Part shown: in pieces, positions 44,907 through 52,269 of the stretch
Numbering within the stretch: position 1 is the stretch's first letter
How the letters are laid out: each line of letters opens with the position of its first letter
Source: CAZKNF01 sp964554105
GTDB taxonomy: Bacteria > Bacteroidota > Rhodothermia > Rhodothermales > VXPQ01
Length of the DNA stretch: 64,000 nucleotides
Direction of reading: 5' to 3'
NCBI GenBank assembly: GCA_964554105.1
Contig: CAZKNF010000007.1
Coordinates: forward strand, 18,759 to 82,758
Translations under genes and position numbers: made by a program
The notes under the pieces: generated by a model
What the model saw: only the letters and a program-made list of their open reading frames with translations
Told to the model about the DNA's origin: nothing
The model's database searches: none

Positions 44907-45290
44907 TCAAACGCGAAGCTCGCTGTCCAAGATCTGTCTTCGCGGATCCGATCTCTGGTACGTTCGTGAGGCTCCTTTAAACCGCTCGAACTCTCCCAGC
45001 GCTTCCTGCATCTGCATCTCATGCGCCGCGAGCGTAGCCATGATGAACTCGTGCTGCTCCTGCAGCCTGGTCCACATCTCACGCCAATCGGCGTCGATCT
45101 CCGATGGATGCTGGTACTCGCCTAGACATTCAAGGAGTGTGCCACGTTTATCCACCAACTCAAAATAACGGTCCAGATCTGCGTTTATGAGTGCTGAGGC
45201 CAGGTTTTCGCCGATATCGTAGATGTCGTCAAGTAAGGATCGCTCCATATAGTCTCGGCGGATCATCCCGCGCTCGTGTTCGGGTCTCAA
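44907..45290 (-). CDS. fliT: FliT-like flagellar chaperone
   Basis: A 127-residue helical protein in the fliT position right after fliD. The sequence has three amphipathic helices ('LLDDIYDIGENLASALINADLDRYFELVDKRGTLLECLG', 'WREMWTRLQEQHEFIMATLAAHEMQMQEALGEFERF'), as in FliT/FlgN-type export chaperones. Identity is based on order, length and helical pattern, not on strict motifs. It would hold FliD (HAP2) before export. Starts at 45290, 45266 (MIRRDYM) or 45248 are possible. Confidence 0.7.
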   Translation of the reverse strand: MRPEHERGMIRRDYMERSLLDDIYDIGENLASALINADLDRYFELVDKRGTLLECLGEYQHPSEIDADWREMWTRLQEQHEFIMATLAAHEMQMQEALGEFERFKGASRTYQRSDPRRQILDSELRV

Positions 45291-45347
45291 TGTGATAAAT
45301 TAGTTGCGGCGTGCACGCACCCCTGCAGGTGAAATCTCGCCCCCGGA

Positions 45348-46826
45348 TCAGCCGAAGAACATCATCATGTTCTGCTGCTGTCCCTGCAAATTTGCCATCG
45401 TTTCCTGCAGCCGCGCGAATTGCATGCGGAGCTGGTCCTCGCGGCGAGTGAGTCGCTCGTCCCAGGACGAAATCCGATCGTCGAAGCGTTTGATGTTTGA
45501 CTCAATTGATTCTATTCGGCCGTTGATGATGCCCTTCGAGCCTACGAATCCTTCAATGCGGGCTTCGAGGCGTGATGCGATGCCGTCGTCTCCGGCGAAA
45601 AGACTTTCCACGGCATCCGCGTTCTTCTCGACGGCGCCGATCAGCTTTTCCGCATCGCTCAGCTTAAGTGTACCGTCGTCTTCGATGGTAATCCCGAGAT
45701 CTGTTATCCACCTCGGGCCATCGGCCGGCTGGCCGGTTACTTCAAGCGCAATATCGTTGCGCATCGAAAAGCGAAGCGTGCGGAATGTCGAGTCGCCTGC
45801 GAGATCGCCGCGAACGCCGGCATCAGCGTCGATGGTCGACTTCCCGTGAATATAGCCGAGGACCTCGTTGTACTTCGAAATGAACTCCTCGACCTCCTCT
45901 TTGATGCTGTCCGTGTTCGCGACCACCGTAAAATCCTGTGGTTCGCCGCCCGCCTGCTTCAAATTGAGCGTCAAACCGTCTATGGCGTCCGTGACCGAGT
46001 TGGAGGATCTGTACATCGTGAGCCCGTTGAGCACAAACATGCTGTTCAGCGTAGAGTCCGTCTCGCTCGTGCCGACGTCGGTAACCATGCCGCCGCTCGT
46101 GCCCTCGGCGACGACATCGTCGCTAATACCGAGGTTTGCCAAAAGATTCTGACCTGAATCGTTGAACGTCAACCGATTCGCAAAGCCGGATTTACCGCTG
46201 CCGAGAGTCAGACGAGCCGTGCCCGTCGATTCCTTGACGACGGCCGCGGATGCTTTTTCTTCCGATGTAATCTTGCCGTCTATGACCGCCTGATCCATCG
46301 CCTCGTTGATCGCAGCCGAAATCTCGCCCAGAATCTCGTTGTCGTTTGTGCCGGTCGGGCTCACAGTGACTGAGACGCTGACACGATTTCCCGGATCATC
46401 GTCCGTAGGATGGGCAACGTCGATGTCAAAAGTCTGGTTTGGATTGGCACCAAACCAGGCAGCGAGGTCCGTACCACCGGCAGCGTACTGGTGCGACACC
46501 CGCTTGTCCGAAGACGCCAGTCGTTGAATGTCGAGCGAATGGGTGCCGAACGCACCATCGTCACTTGCCGATACATCAAAGTAAGCGGCTTCCGGCACTT
46601 CGGCTTTTCGTGCCCCAAACGAGGTAGAGAACGCATCCGTAAACGACTTGACGAGCGTATGAAGGGCCGACACCTTGCTGTCGACATCCGTCATCACCGT
46701 CTTTAACCGATCCTGCTCCTTCTTCTGGTCCTGCAGCGTCTGCTGCGGACGGCGTTCGAGCTCGATCATCTGCGCGATGAGCTGCTCGTAAGGGTCGGAC
46801 TCCCGAAAGATCGATAATGCGTCCAT
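45348..46826 (-). CDS. fliD: Flagellar filament cap protein FliD
   Basis: A 492-residue HAP2 cap protein. The N-terminal coiled region ('LIAQMIELERRPQQTLQDQKKEQDRLKTVMTDVDSKVSALHTLV') and C-terminal coil ('RLEARIEGFVGSKGIINGRIESIESNIKRFDDRISSWDERLTRREDQLRMQFARLQETMANLQGQQ') are typical FliD_N and FliD_C, with a beta-rich middle of normal size. It caps the filament tip and guides flagellin folding. It is 57 bases behind fliS. Confidence 0.94.
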   Translation of the reverse strand: MDALSIFRESDPYEQLIAQMIELERRPQQTLQDQKKEQDRLKTVMTDVDSKVSALHTLVKSFTDAFSTSFGARKAEVPEAAYFDVSASDDGAFGTHSLDIQRLASSDKRVSHQYAAGGTDLAAWFGANPNQTFDIDVAHPTDDDPGNRVSVSVTVSPTGTNDNEILGEISAAINEAMDQAVIDGKITSEEKASAAVVKESTGTARLTLGSGKSGFANRLTFNDSGQNLLANLGISDDVVAEGTSGGMVTDVGTSETDSTLNSMFVLNGLTMYRSSNSVTDAIDGLTLNLKQAGGEPQDFTVVANTDSIKEEVEEFISKYNEVLGYIHGKSTIDADAGVRGDLAGDSTFRTLRFSMRNDIALEVTGQPADGPRWITDLGITIEDDGTLKLSDAEKLIGAVEKNADAVESLFAGDDGIASRLEARIEGFVGSKGIINGRIESIESNIKRFDDRISSWDERLTRREDQLRMQFARLQETMANLQGQQQNMMMFFG

Positions 46827-46883
46827 CTCGAAAACCGTTAACTATCATTCTTTGACGTCGCGCCGCGATGCGCGACAAACGAC

Positions 46884-47204
46884 TCATGCGGCCTGAGATG
46901 TCACGACACCCTGTTTCCAGGCGTCACGCAGACCGCTCAGCATGTCCTCTATAAGCGCGAGGTCGCCATCGACGCTCTCGTTCAAGCAATATTCGTAGAG
47001 GGAGCAAAGCCGACTCGCGATTTCGCCGCCCTCCTCAAAATTCAGGCTGCCGAGCAGCTCGGCCAGCACGGCGCGCAGCTTGGATCTATCCTCCTTGCGA
47101 CAGCACTGAATGCCGAGATCATATAGCTTGAGTACGAGCTGAGCCGGCGATGACGATGCGATCGCCTGCTGCTGGTACTGACGCATACGATTTGCAGCAT
47201 GCAT
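46884..47204 (-). CDS. fliS: Flagellin export chaperone FliS
   Basis: A 106-residue helical chaperone. Start 47204 (MHAANRMRQYQQQAI) is chosen from the FliS pattern of an 'YQQQ..I..SSPAQLVLKLYDLGIQCCRK' first helix; the open frame to 47324 passes through the sigma-54 promoter. 'RLCSLYEYCLNESVDGD' and 'LIEDMLSGLRDAWKQGV' match the rest of the fold. It binds the C-terminus of flagellin and blocks early polymerisation. It heads fliS-fliD-fliT. Confidence 0.9.
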   Translation of the reverse strand: MHAANRMRQYQQQAIASSSPAQLVLKLYDLGIQCCRKEDRSKLRAVLAELLGSLNFEEGGEIASRLCSLYEYCLNESVDGDLALIEDMLSGLRDAWKQGVVTSQAA

Positions 47205-47238
47205 AATTTGCTCTTCTCTTCTTCGTTTGAAAGGTTTC

Positions 47239-47254
47239 GGCAAGTCGCGTGCCC
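47239..47254 (-). promoter_or_regulatory. Sigma-54 promoter candidate for fliS-fliD-fliT
   Basis: On the minus strand the bases read GGGCACGCGACTTGCC. Apart from the first base and last base this equals the consensus TGGCACG-N4-TTGC, with GG and GC correctly spaced. It lies 35 bases before the fliS ATG, giving a leader of about 24 bases. This is the closest -12 match among the candidates. Confidence 0.78.
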
Positions 47255-47632
47255 GCTTCAATGGCAATGCTCCTATTCCGGCAGCACGCGTGAAAAGGCA
47301 TACCAACAGGGAAGGATTTTCCATTTCGGAACGCCTTTCCGCGATGTTAAAGCCTCCATGTCGAGGGCGTCGCTAGCATGTATCGACTGTCATTCGCCCG
47401 AGATAAGCGGTCGGAGCGCGAGTTTTCAACAACGGCGCCGCACCGAGTCCTGCATGCCACGTACGCAGGATATGCCGCTCGACGGAAGCACCCTTTTGGC
47501 ACACTTCCCGCATAGTAACCAGTCACGATCAGACCGGCAGGTTGCTGGGTAGGGCGATCACGTACTCGCCGTCGCCCTCCGGAAGCCGGCCGACCAACCG
47601 TAGAAACGACGTTACCAACCGACATTTAGTAC
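47255..47632. other. Divergent non-coding stretch between fliS and the glycosyltransferase gene
   Basis: No gene is supported here in either direction. Besides the fliS sigma-54 promoter just to the left, a plus-strand sigma-54-like sequence occurs at 47497-47512. An in-frame stop at 47627-47629 marks the upstream limit of the glycosyltransferase reading frame. The rest shows no repeat or RNA structure that I recognise. Confidence 0.5.
47497..47512 (+). promoter_or_regulatory. Weak sigma-54-like promoter before the glycosyltransferase gene
   Basis: TGGCACACTTCCCGCA has a perfect TGGCAC -24 core and the GC of the -12 element at the right spacing, but lacks the TT before it. It is 121 bases before the glycosyltransferase ATG. 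If real it would tie this gene to the flagellar cascade. Confidence 0.35.
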
Positions 47633-48817
47633 ATGCGCAGAGGTCCACGCAGAATAGGGCGGAAGAGGAGCGATACGACATGCCTCTCATTATGCATGAT
47701 CGTAAAGAACGAATCCGCGAGCCTCGAGAAATGCCTGCGCCTTGCGCGGCCCTACGTCGACGAGATCGTCGTGGTGGACACCGGGTCGACGGACGGAACT
47801 CAGGACATTGCGCGCCCATACGCCGACATATTCGACGAGATTGAATGGCCGGACTCGTTCTCGATCGCCCGAAATCATAGTTTCGAGCTCGCCGGCGGCG
47901 ACTACATACTCGTGCTCGACGGCGACGAGTACATCGAGAGCGAGAGGGGCTGGAATCGTATTAGAAAGGCGATTCAGCGCCGGAATCTCCTCTGCGCACA
48001 GCTTCCGATCATCAACCTCATGCGCGAGGATCAGCTCGTTGCCGCCGATCGGATGTATCAGGAACGCATTATGAGGAACGATCCACGTATCCGCTACACC
48101 GGACGCGTCCACAACCAGATCCAGGATACGATCCGGGAACTGGCCGCGGAGTCGGGCGAGGAGGTCATCCGGGTCGATGCAGAGGTCATGCACACCGGAT
48201 ATGCGCTTTCGACCGAGAACATGGCAAATAAGTACGCACCCCGGCTGGAACTGTTGGAATACGAGTACGAAAATCCGGTTTCGGAGGTGTACCGCGCGTA
48301 TTACGGTTATCAGCTCGCGCTTGGATATTATGTGCTTCAGCGCTACGATGACGCAGCCGAAATCTTCAGTGAGATAGATTACGGCCGGCTCACGCCGCAG
48401 AATTCGTTTTATACCCATCTGCTGGCATCACAGACGGCGCTCAGGTTGAGAAACGCTCCCATGGCGCTCATTCATTGCAATGAGATGCTGTCGCTTGATC
48501 AGAGCGAACCGGTCGCCTATCATGCCACCGGCCTCGCGCTTCTGCTGGCCCGGCAGGTAGGGGATGGATTGTTGATGCTGCTGGAAGCGTACAATGTCAA
48601 TGATGAAGCACGAGGGTCTGTTCGGTTCATCCTCAACCCGGCGCAAGTGCTGGCCACCCTTGCAAGGGTCTGCGGCCAGGTGGGCCTCGAAGCGCACCAG
48701 CGCCTCTTCTCAACGATGTACGAGAAGGGGTCGTTCGACAAGGAGATCGTGAAATCGCTGATCGGCTCGCTCAAAGCGGACATCGCGCTATCGGAGCAGA
48801 ACGTCGCCCACGCATAA
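47633..48817 (+). CDS. Family 2 glycosyltransferase with TPR-like C-terminal half
   Basis: A 394-residue cytoplasmic protein. The GT-A domain begins 'LSLCMIVKNESASLEKCLRLARPYVDEIVVVDTGSTDGTQ' and holds the metal-binding DxD motif DGDE at residues 96-99; 'RNDPRIRYTGRVHNQI' and 'HTGYA' are typical of SunS-like GT2 enzymes. The C-terminal 180 residues are helical, with TPR-like units ('LALGYYVLQRYDDAAEIFSEI', 'NAPMALIHCNEMLSLDQSEPVAYHATGLALL'). It stands alone, divergent from fliS and convergent with the flagellin genes. Its place beside the flagellin genes suggests flagellin glycosylation; the acceptor is not shown by sequence. Confidence 0.85.
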   Translation: MRRGPRRIGRKRSDTTCLSLCMIVKNESASLEKCLRLARPYVDEIVVVDTGSTDGTQDIARPYADIFDEIEWPDSFSIARNHSFELAGGDYILVLDGDEYIESERGWNRIRKAIQRRNLLCAQLPIINLMREDQLVAADRMYQERIMRNDPRIRYTGRVHNQIQDTIRELAAESGEEVIRVDAEVMHTGYALSTENMANKYAPRLELLEYEYENPVSEVYRAYYGYQLALGYYVLQRYDDAAEIFSEIDYGRLTPQNSFYTHLLASQTALRLRNAPMALIHCNEMLSLDQSEPVAYHATGLALLLARQVGDGLLMLLEAYNVNDEARGSVRFILNPAQVLATLARVCGQVGLEAHQRLFSTMYEKGSFDKEIVKSLIGSLKADIALSEQNVAHA

Positions 48818-48940
48818 GGTGGCTGAGCCGCGCCCGCATCCGTACTCTTATTCATTCCCGCACTGGAACCGTTGGTTGCGAGACCGACACGACGACCATC
48901 TTGACGCTGAGTCGACGAGTTCATAGAGCCCGCATAACGA

Positions 48941-48977
48941 ACGTAGCGGCCCCTGCTTGACGCGGGAGCCGCTACGT
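48941..48977. terminator. Inverted repeat, 10-bp stem
   Basis: ACGTAGCGGC (48941-48950) pairs perfectly with GCCGCTACGT (48968-48977) around a 17-base loop. No T-tract follows on either strand, so it may be a factor-dependent terminator, an RNA-stability element or a protein site. Confidence 0.55.
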
Positions 48978-49060
48978 GACGATTCGACGAGAATCGCCAG
49001 GCCACTTGGAACCATGATCGCCAGAACCGTTCCGGTCGGCCTTCTTATGTGAAGCTCAAG

Positions 49061-49136
49061 GACTTGCGCAGCTCGCGAACCGCTTGGTTGCCCACGATGC
49101 CGCGTGCGGCGCCGTCACGGAGCGGCTGCGCAAGTC
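49061..49136 (+). terminator. Inverted repeat, 12-bp stem with T-rich tail
   Basis: GACTTGCGCAGC (49061-49072) pairs perfectly with GCTGCGCAAGTC (49125-49136). The 52-base loop holds a second small hairpin (GCCGC-GT-GCGGC near 49099-49110). On the plus strand TTCTCTTTTATTATT follows directly, so it looks like an intrinsic terminator for the glycosyltransferase transcript. The long, itself structured loop is unusual. Confidence 0.55.
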
Positions 49137-49201
49137 TTCTCTTTTATTATTCCGTTGCACGTGGTGCGCGCGAGCGCATAGCGTCCGTGAGCGCCCTTGA
49201 T

Positions 49202-50035
49202 CTAGAACAATGAAAGAACGGACTGCGGACCCGTATTCGCCTGGGCGAGCGAGGCCGTACCGGTCTGCTGAAGGATCTGGAGCTTGATGATCTCCATTTG
49301 CTCCTTCGCAAAATCAGCATCCTCGATGCGGCTGCGCGCCGCCTCGTAGTTGTTCATCGATACGGTGAGGTTCTCATGCTTAAACGTCAGCCGTTTCTGG
49401 CTGTCACCGATCGACGCGAGCTGCGCGGCCACGTCGTCGATCGCAGCGCCGACGGCCGTAAGCGTAGCTCCTGCCGAAGCGGCTGAACCGACGTTCAGGG
49501 CTCCGACACTCACGCCCATTCCGTCCACACTTGCGGCGTCGATGGTAGCCACGAATGTGTCGCCGTCCTCAGCATTCACCTGGAACGTAAAGTCGAGGCT
49601 GCCGGAGCTGAAGAGGCTCGTACCATTGAAGGTCGAGGTCTCTAGAATGTCGCCTATCTCTGCCGAGAGGGCATGCAGCTCGCCTTCGATCGCGTCACGC
49701 TCGTCAGATCCGAGTGTGTCGTTGGCCGCCTGTACGGATTTCTCCTTCATGTTCTGAAGAATGTCCATGATCGAATTCAAGCTGCCTTCGGCTACCGTAA
49801 GCATGCTTTTGGCGTCACCGATGTTTTGCAGGGCCTTTTCCTGACCGCGCACCCGGGCCTGCATCTTCTTCGCAATCGTATAGCCGGCCGAATCATCTTC
49901 GGCGCGATTGATCTGGCTTCCCGTTGCGAGACGCAGCTGTCGAATGCCTATTTGCGAATTGACGCTCTGCAGGGCGTTGAGCGAACTCATCGCCTGCAGA
50001 TTCGTGTTGATCCGTGTTAAATCTCCAAATGACAT
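49202..50035 (-). CDS. fliC: Flagellin (downstream copy)
   Basis: A 277-residue flagellin: N-terminal D0/D1 ('INTNLQAMSSLNALQSVNSQIGIRQLRLATGSQINRAEDDSAGYTIAKKMQ', seen as helices), a short variable centre of about 80 residues, and C-terminal 'ARSRIEDADFAKEQMEIIKLQILQQTGTASLAQAN'. The whole D2/D3 part is almost missing, giving a compact filament subunit. It is strongly alike its neighbour at 50095-50937; nearly all differences are in the centre. It has a good ribosome site (AAGGAGA, about 8 bases before ATG) but no recognisable FliA promoter in the 59-base gap upstream, so it may depend on read-through. Confidence 0.96.
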   Translation of the reverse strand: MSFGDLTRINTNLQAMSSLNALQSVNSQIGIRQLRLATGSQINRAEDDSAGYTIAKKMQARVRGQEKALQNIGDAKSMLTVAEGSLNSIMDILQNMKEKSVQAANDTLGSDERDAIEGELHALSAEIGDILETSTFNGTSLFSSGSLDFTFQVNAEDGDTFVATIDAASVDGMGVSVGALNVGSAASAGATLTAVGAAIDDVAAQLASIGDSQKRLTFKHENLTVSMNNYEAARSRIEDADFAKEQMEIIKLQILQQTGTASLAQANTGPQSVLSLF

Positions 50036-50094
50036 GACTCGTCTCCTTAGTTAATTATAATGGTGTAGTACTGCGAGAGAGAATAGACCGTCAT

Positions 50095-50937
50095 TTAGAA
50101 TAGACTCAGAATCGACTGAGGACCGCTGTTGGCCTGGGCCAGTGCGGCCGTACCTGTTTGCTGAAGGATCTGGAGCTTGATGATCTCCATCTGTTCCTTG
50201 GCAAAATCAGCATCCTCAATTCGACTTCTCGCGGCCTCGTAATTGTTCATCGAGGTCGTCAGATTCTCGTGCTTGAACGTCAATCGTTTTTGGCTGTCAC
50301 CGATGGACGCAAGGCGACTCGATACGGTATTGATGGCATCGCCGATCTTACGCAGGGAGGCGCCGGCGGTCGATGCGTTCGTGACGACCAGGTCACCGCT
50401 GCCGACGCTCATGCCGCTGACGCCGACTCCGACTGTGCCGAGTGACGCGACAAACGTGTCGCCGTCCTCCGCGTTCACCTGAAACGTGAAACTCGTAGCG
50501 GAACCGCTCGAGAATAAACTGGTGCCGTTGAACGTCGTGGTGTTGAGTATATCGCCGATCTCCTCAGAGAGTGCATCGAGCTCGTTTTTGATCGCTGCGC
50601 GCTCGTCGGTTCCCAGTGTGTCATTGGCCGACTGCACGGCTTTCTCCTTCATGTTCTGAAGGATGTCCATCACCGAGTTGAGACTGCCTTCGCCGACAGT
50701 CAACATGCTCTTGGCATCGCCAATGTTGTCGAGCGCTTTGGCCTGTCCGCGGACTCGAGCCTGCATTTTCTTAGCGATGGTGTAGCCGGCGGAATCATCT
50801 TCGGCGCGATTGATCTGACTGCCGGTCGCGAGGCGAAGCTGCCTGATTCCCAGCTGGGAGTTGACGCTCTGCAAGGCGTTGAGCGAGCTCATCGCCTGCA
50901 GATTCGTGTTGATGCGGGTTAAATCTCCAAAAGACAT
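50095..50937 (-). CDS. fliC: Flagellin (upstream copy)
   Basis: A 280-residue flagellin, paralogous to the gene 59 bases downstream; the first 70 and last 70 residues of the two are nearly identical. The centre ('FQVNAEDGDTFVASLGTVGVGVSGMSVGSGDLVV') differs. A FliA-type promoter (51002-51028) lies 65 bases upstream, but no ribosome-binding sequence is visible before the ATG, the reverse of the situation in the second copy. FliS is the likely chaperone. The pair arose by tandem duplication. Confidence 0.96.
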   Translation of the reverse strand: MSFGDLTRINTNLQAMSSLNALQSVNSQLGIRQLRLATGSQINRAEDDSAGYTIAKKMQARVRGQAKALDNIGDAKSMLTVGEGSLNSVMDILQNMKEKAVQSANDTLGTDERAAIKNELDALSEEIGDILNTTTFNGTSLFSSGSATSFTFQVNAEDGDTFVASLGTVGVGVSGMSVGSGDLVVTNASTAGASLRKIGDAINTVSSRLASIGDSQKRLTFKHENLTTSMNNYEAARSRIEDADFAKEQMEIIKLQILQQTGTAALAQANSGPQSILSLF

Positions 50938-51257
50938 GACGTCATACTATCGGTTGGTGGTTACGTGTCCGATCTGTTGCGATGTGGATTGTCTGGGCTA
51001 GGTATCGTCACGAGCATATGTGACTTAATTGGACGTGAGGTTTTTTTGTAGAGGCCGGGAATTGTGGATCGGACGACCGCGGCTGACGGTACAGGAGACT
51101 GCCGAGAGTTCGTGCCCACTCGAGTGCGCCCAAAACGACGACGGGCCGACGACTGAACAGCCGGCGGCCCTGAATTCTGGCACACGTTATAAAGTGCTAC
51201 TGCGTATAGAGGATTCTGAACAAGGCCGAGACGAGAACGGCGACTGCCTAATAGCGC
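50938..51257. other. Flagellin upstream region
   Basis: 320 bases between the HDOD gene's 3' end and the upstream flagellin start. It carries the FliA-type promoter at 51002-51028. The open frame on the plus strand from 51029 lacks coding character and overlaps the HDOD gene, so it is not annotated. No terminator for the flg operon was recognised. Confidence 0.5.
51002..51028 (-). promoter_or_regulatory. FliA (sigma-28) promoter candidate for flagellin genes
   Basis: On the minus strand -35 TTAAGTCA (51021-51028) and -10 GACGATAC (51002-51009) are spaced by 11 bases. The -35 shares TTAAGT with the flgM promoter, and the -10 differs from it only at the second base. The predicted leader is about 58 bases. 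Confidence 0.75.
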
Positions 51258-52265
51258 CTACTGTCGCATCTCCCAGGTATCGTCCTTTCGACGGAGAGCG
51301 TCATAATTCATAGAGTCGGTCGATTTCGTCGTCAGGTGCTGCACATAGACATCCAGATTCTTCTGCTGCAGCAGAAGATCATCGATCACCTCGTCGGTGG
51401 ACCCGAACCGGGGAAGGTCGGATTCGACCAGCAGCTCCCATACCTGATTGAGACCGAACTCGTCCGCCCCTACAGGTTGCGAAAACGCGTAACCCATAGC
51501 CTTCGATGCAAGGTTCGCCGCCGCCGCCGCTCGAATGATCCTGTCGGTTTCGAGATCTCCCGTCGTGTGGCGTGGATCGTGATGATGGCGGATTACGCTG
51601 ATGAGTACGTCCGAAAATTTCAATTTTCGTGCAGCGAATTCTCCCGCTTCCGTGTGATCGCAGCCGAATACGAGGTGCTCAATCGTTCGGCCGTTGACGC
51701 CGGCTTCCAGGATTCCGGTTGCCCGGGCGTCGTACAATCTCGCAGCCTCATCCTGATAATTGTAGACAAGTATGATCTTTCCGAAATCATGCATCAGCCC
51801 AGCCGTGAACGGAGTGCCGACGCCTACAGGTGAAGGCTTGCGGACGGACTCACGCGGCGGTCCCTCCAGTAGATGGCGGGTGAGAAATGCCGTCGCGATG
51901 CTGTGTCGGATGAGTCTCTGAAAGCATGCCCCCGCCATGCCGTCGATGGTGGAGCGGAGCTTGAGCATGTGCATGCCGAGGATGATGCCGGCAACGGCGA
52001 CAGGTCCCAGCATAACGACTGCGCGATCTGCGCTCGCGATCGTATGGCGCAGCCCATAATATGCCGAATTGACGATGTGGAGGAGCCGGGCGACGACGTT
52101 TGGATCACGCCGAACCACGTCACTTACCGGTCCGGCTTGAAGCTCGTCGGGCTGGTTGATTAAATCCATCACCTCCAGCAGCGTCTGCGGAAGAGGAGGA
52201 CAGCGAAGCTCCAGGTCCTCGACGGAGCGGTTTGGCAGCCCGATGTGATGTCCGCTGGGAAGCAT
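51258..52265 (-). CDS. HDOD-domain protein
   Basis: A 335-residue protein with an HDOD domain over about residues 25-230: 'LPQTLLEVMDLINQPDE', 'VSDVVRRDPNVVARLLHIVNSAYYGL', 'SADRAVVMLGPVAVAGIIL', and later 'GLMHDFGKIIL' and 'VFGCDHTEAGEFAARK'. The MHD and DH pairs keep some of the HD-hydrolase residues that many HDOD proteins lose. HDOD proteins often take part in signalling linked to motility or cyclic nucleotides. It is the last gene of the flgF run, four bases after the TPR gene; start 52265 is preferred, with 52292 overlapping the TPR gene. Confidence 0.82.
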   Translation of the reverse strand: MLPSGHHIGLPNRSVEDLELRCPPLPQTLLEVMDLINQPDELQAGPVSDVVRRDPNVVARLLHIVNSAYYGLRHTIASADRAVVMLGPVAVAGIILGMHMLKLRSTIDGMAGACFQRLIRHSIATAFLTRHLLEGPPRESVRKPSPVGVGTPFTAGLMHDFGKIILVYNYQDEAARLYDARATGILEAGVNGRTIEHLVFGCDHTEAGEFAARKLKFSDVLISVIRHHHDPRHTTGDLETDRIIRAAAAANLASKAMGYAFSQPVGADEFGLNQVWELLVESDLPRFGSTDEVIDDLLLQQKNLDVYVQHLTTKSTDSMNYDALRRKDDTWEMRQ

Positions 52266-52269
52266 CGAA

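Larger units (their letters stand above)
48818..49201. other. Non-coding stretch with two strong inverted repeats
   Basis: 384 bases between the convergent glycosyltransferase and flagellin genes. No gene is supported. It contains the inverted repeats at 48941-48977 and 49061-49136 listed separately and probably serves transcription termination from both sides. Confidence 0.55.

Noticed and set aside
45129..45144. Sigma-54-like sequence TGGCACACTCCTTGAA on the minus strand
   Set aside because: It matches well but lies inside the fliT coding region, and flgM already has a better FliA-type promoter in the intergenic gap; probably chance, though an internal start cannot be excluded.
51029..51313. 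Plus-strand 94-codon open frame in the flagellin upstream region
   Set aside because: It overlaps the HDOD gene end and begins beside the flagellin promoter -35; no protein-like features.
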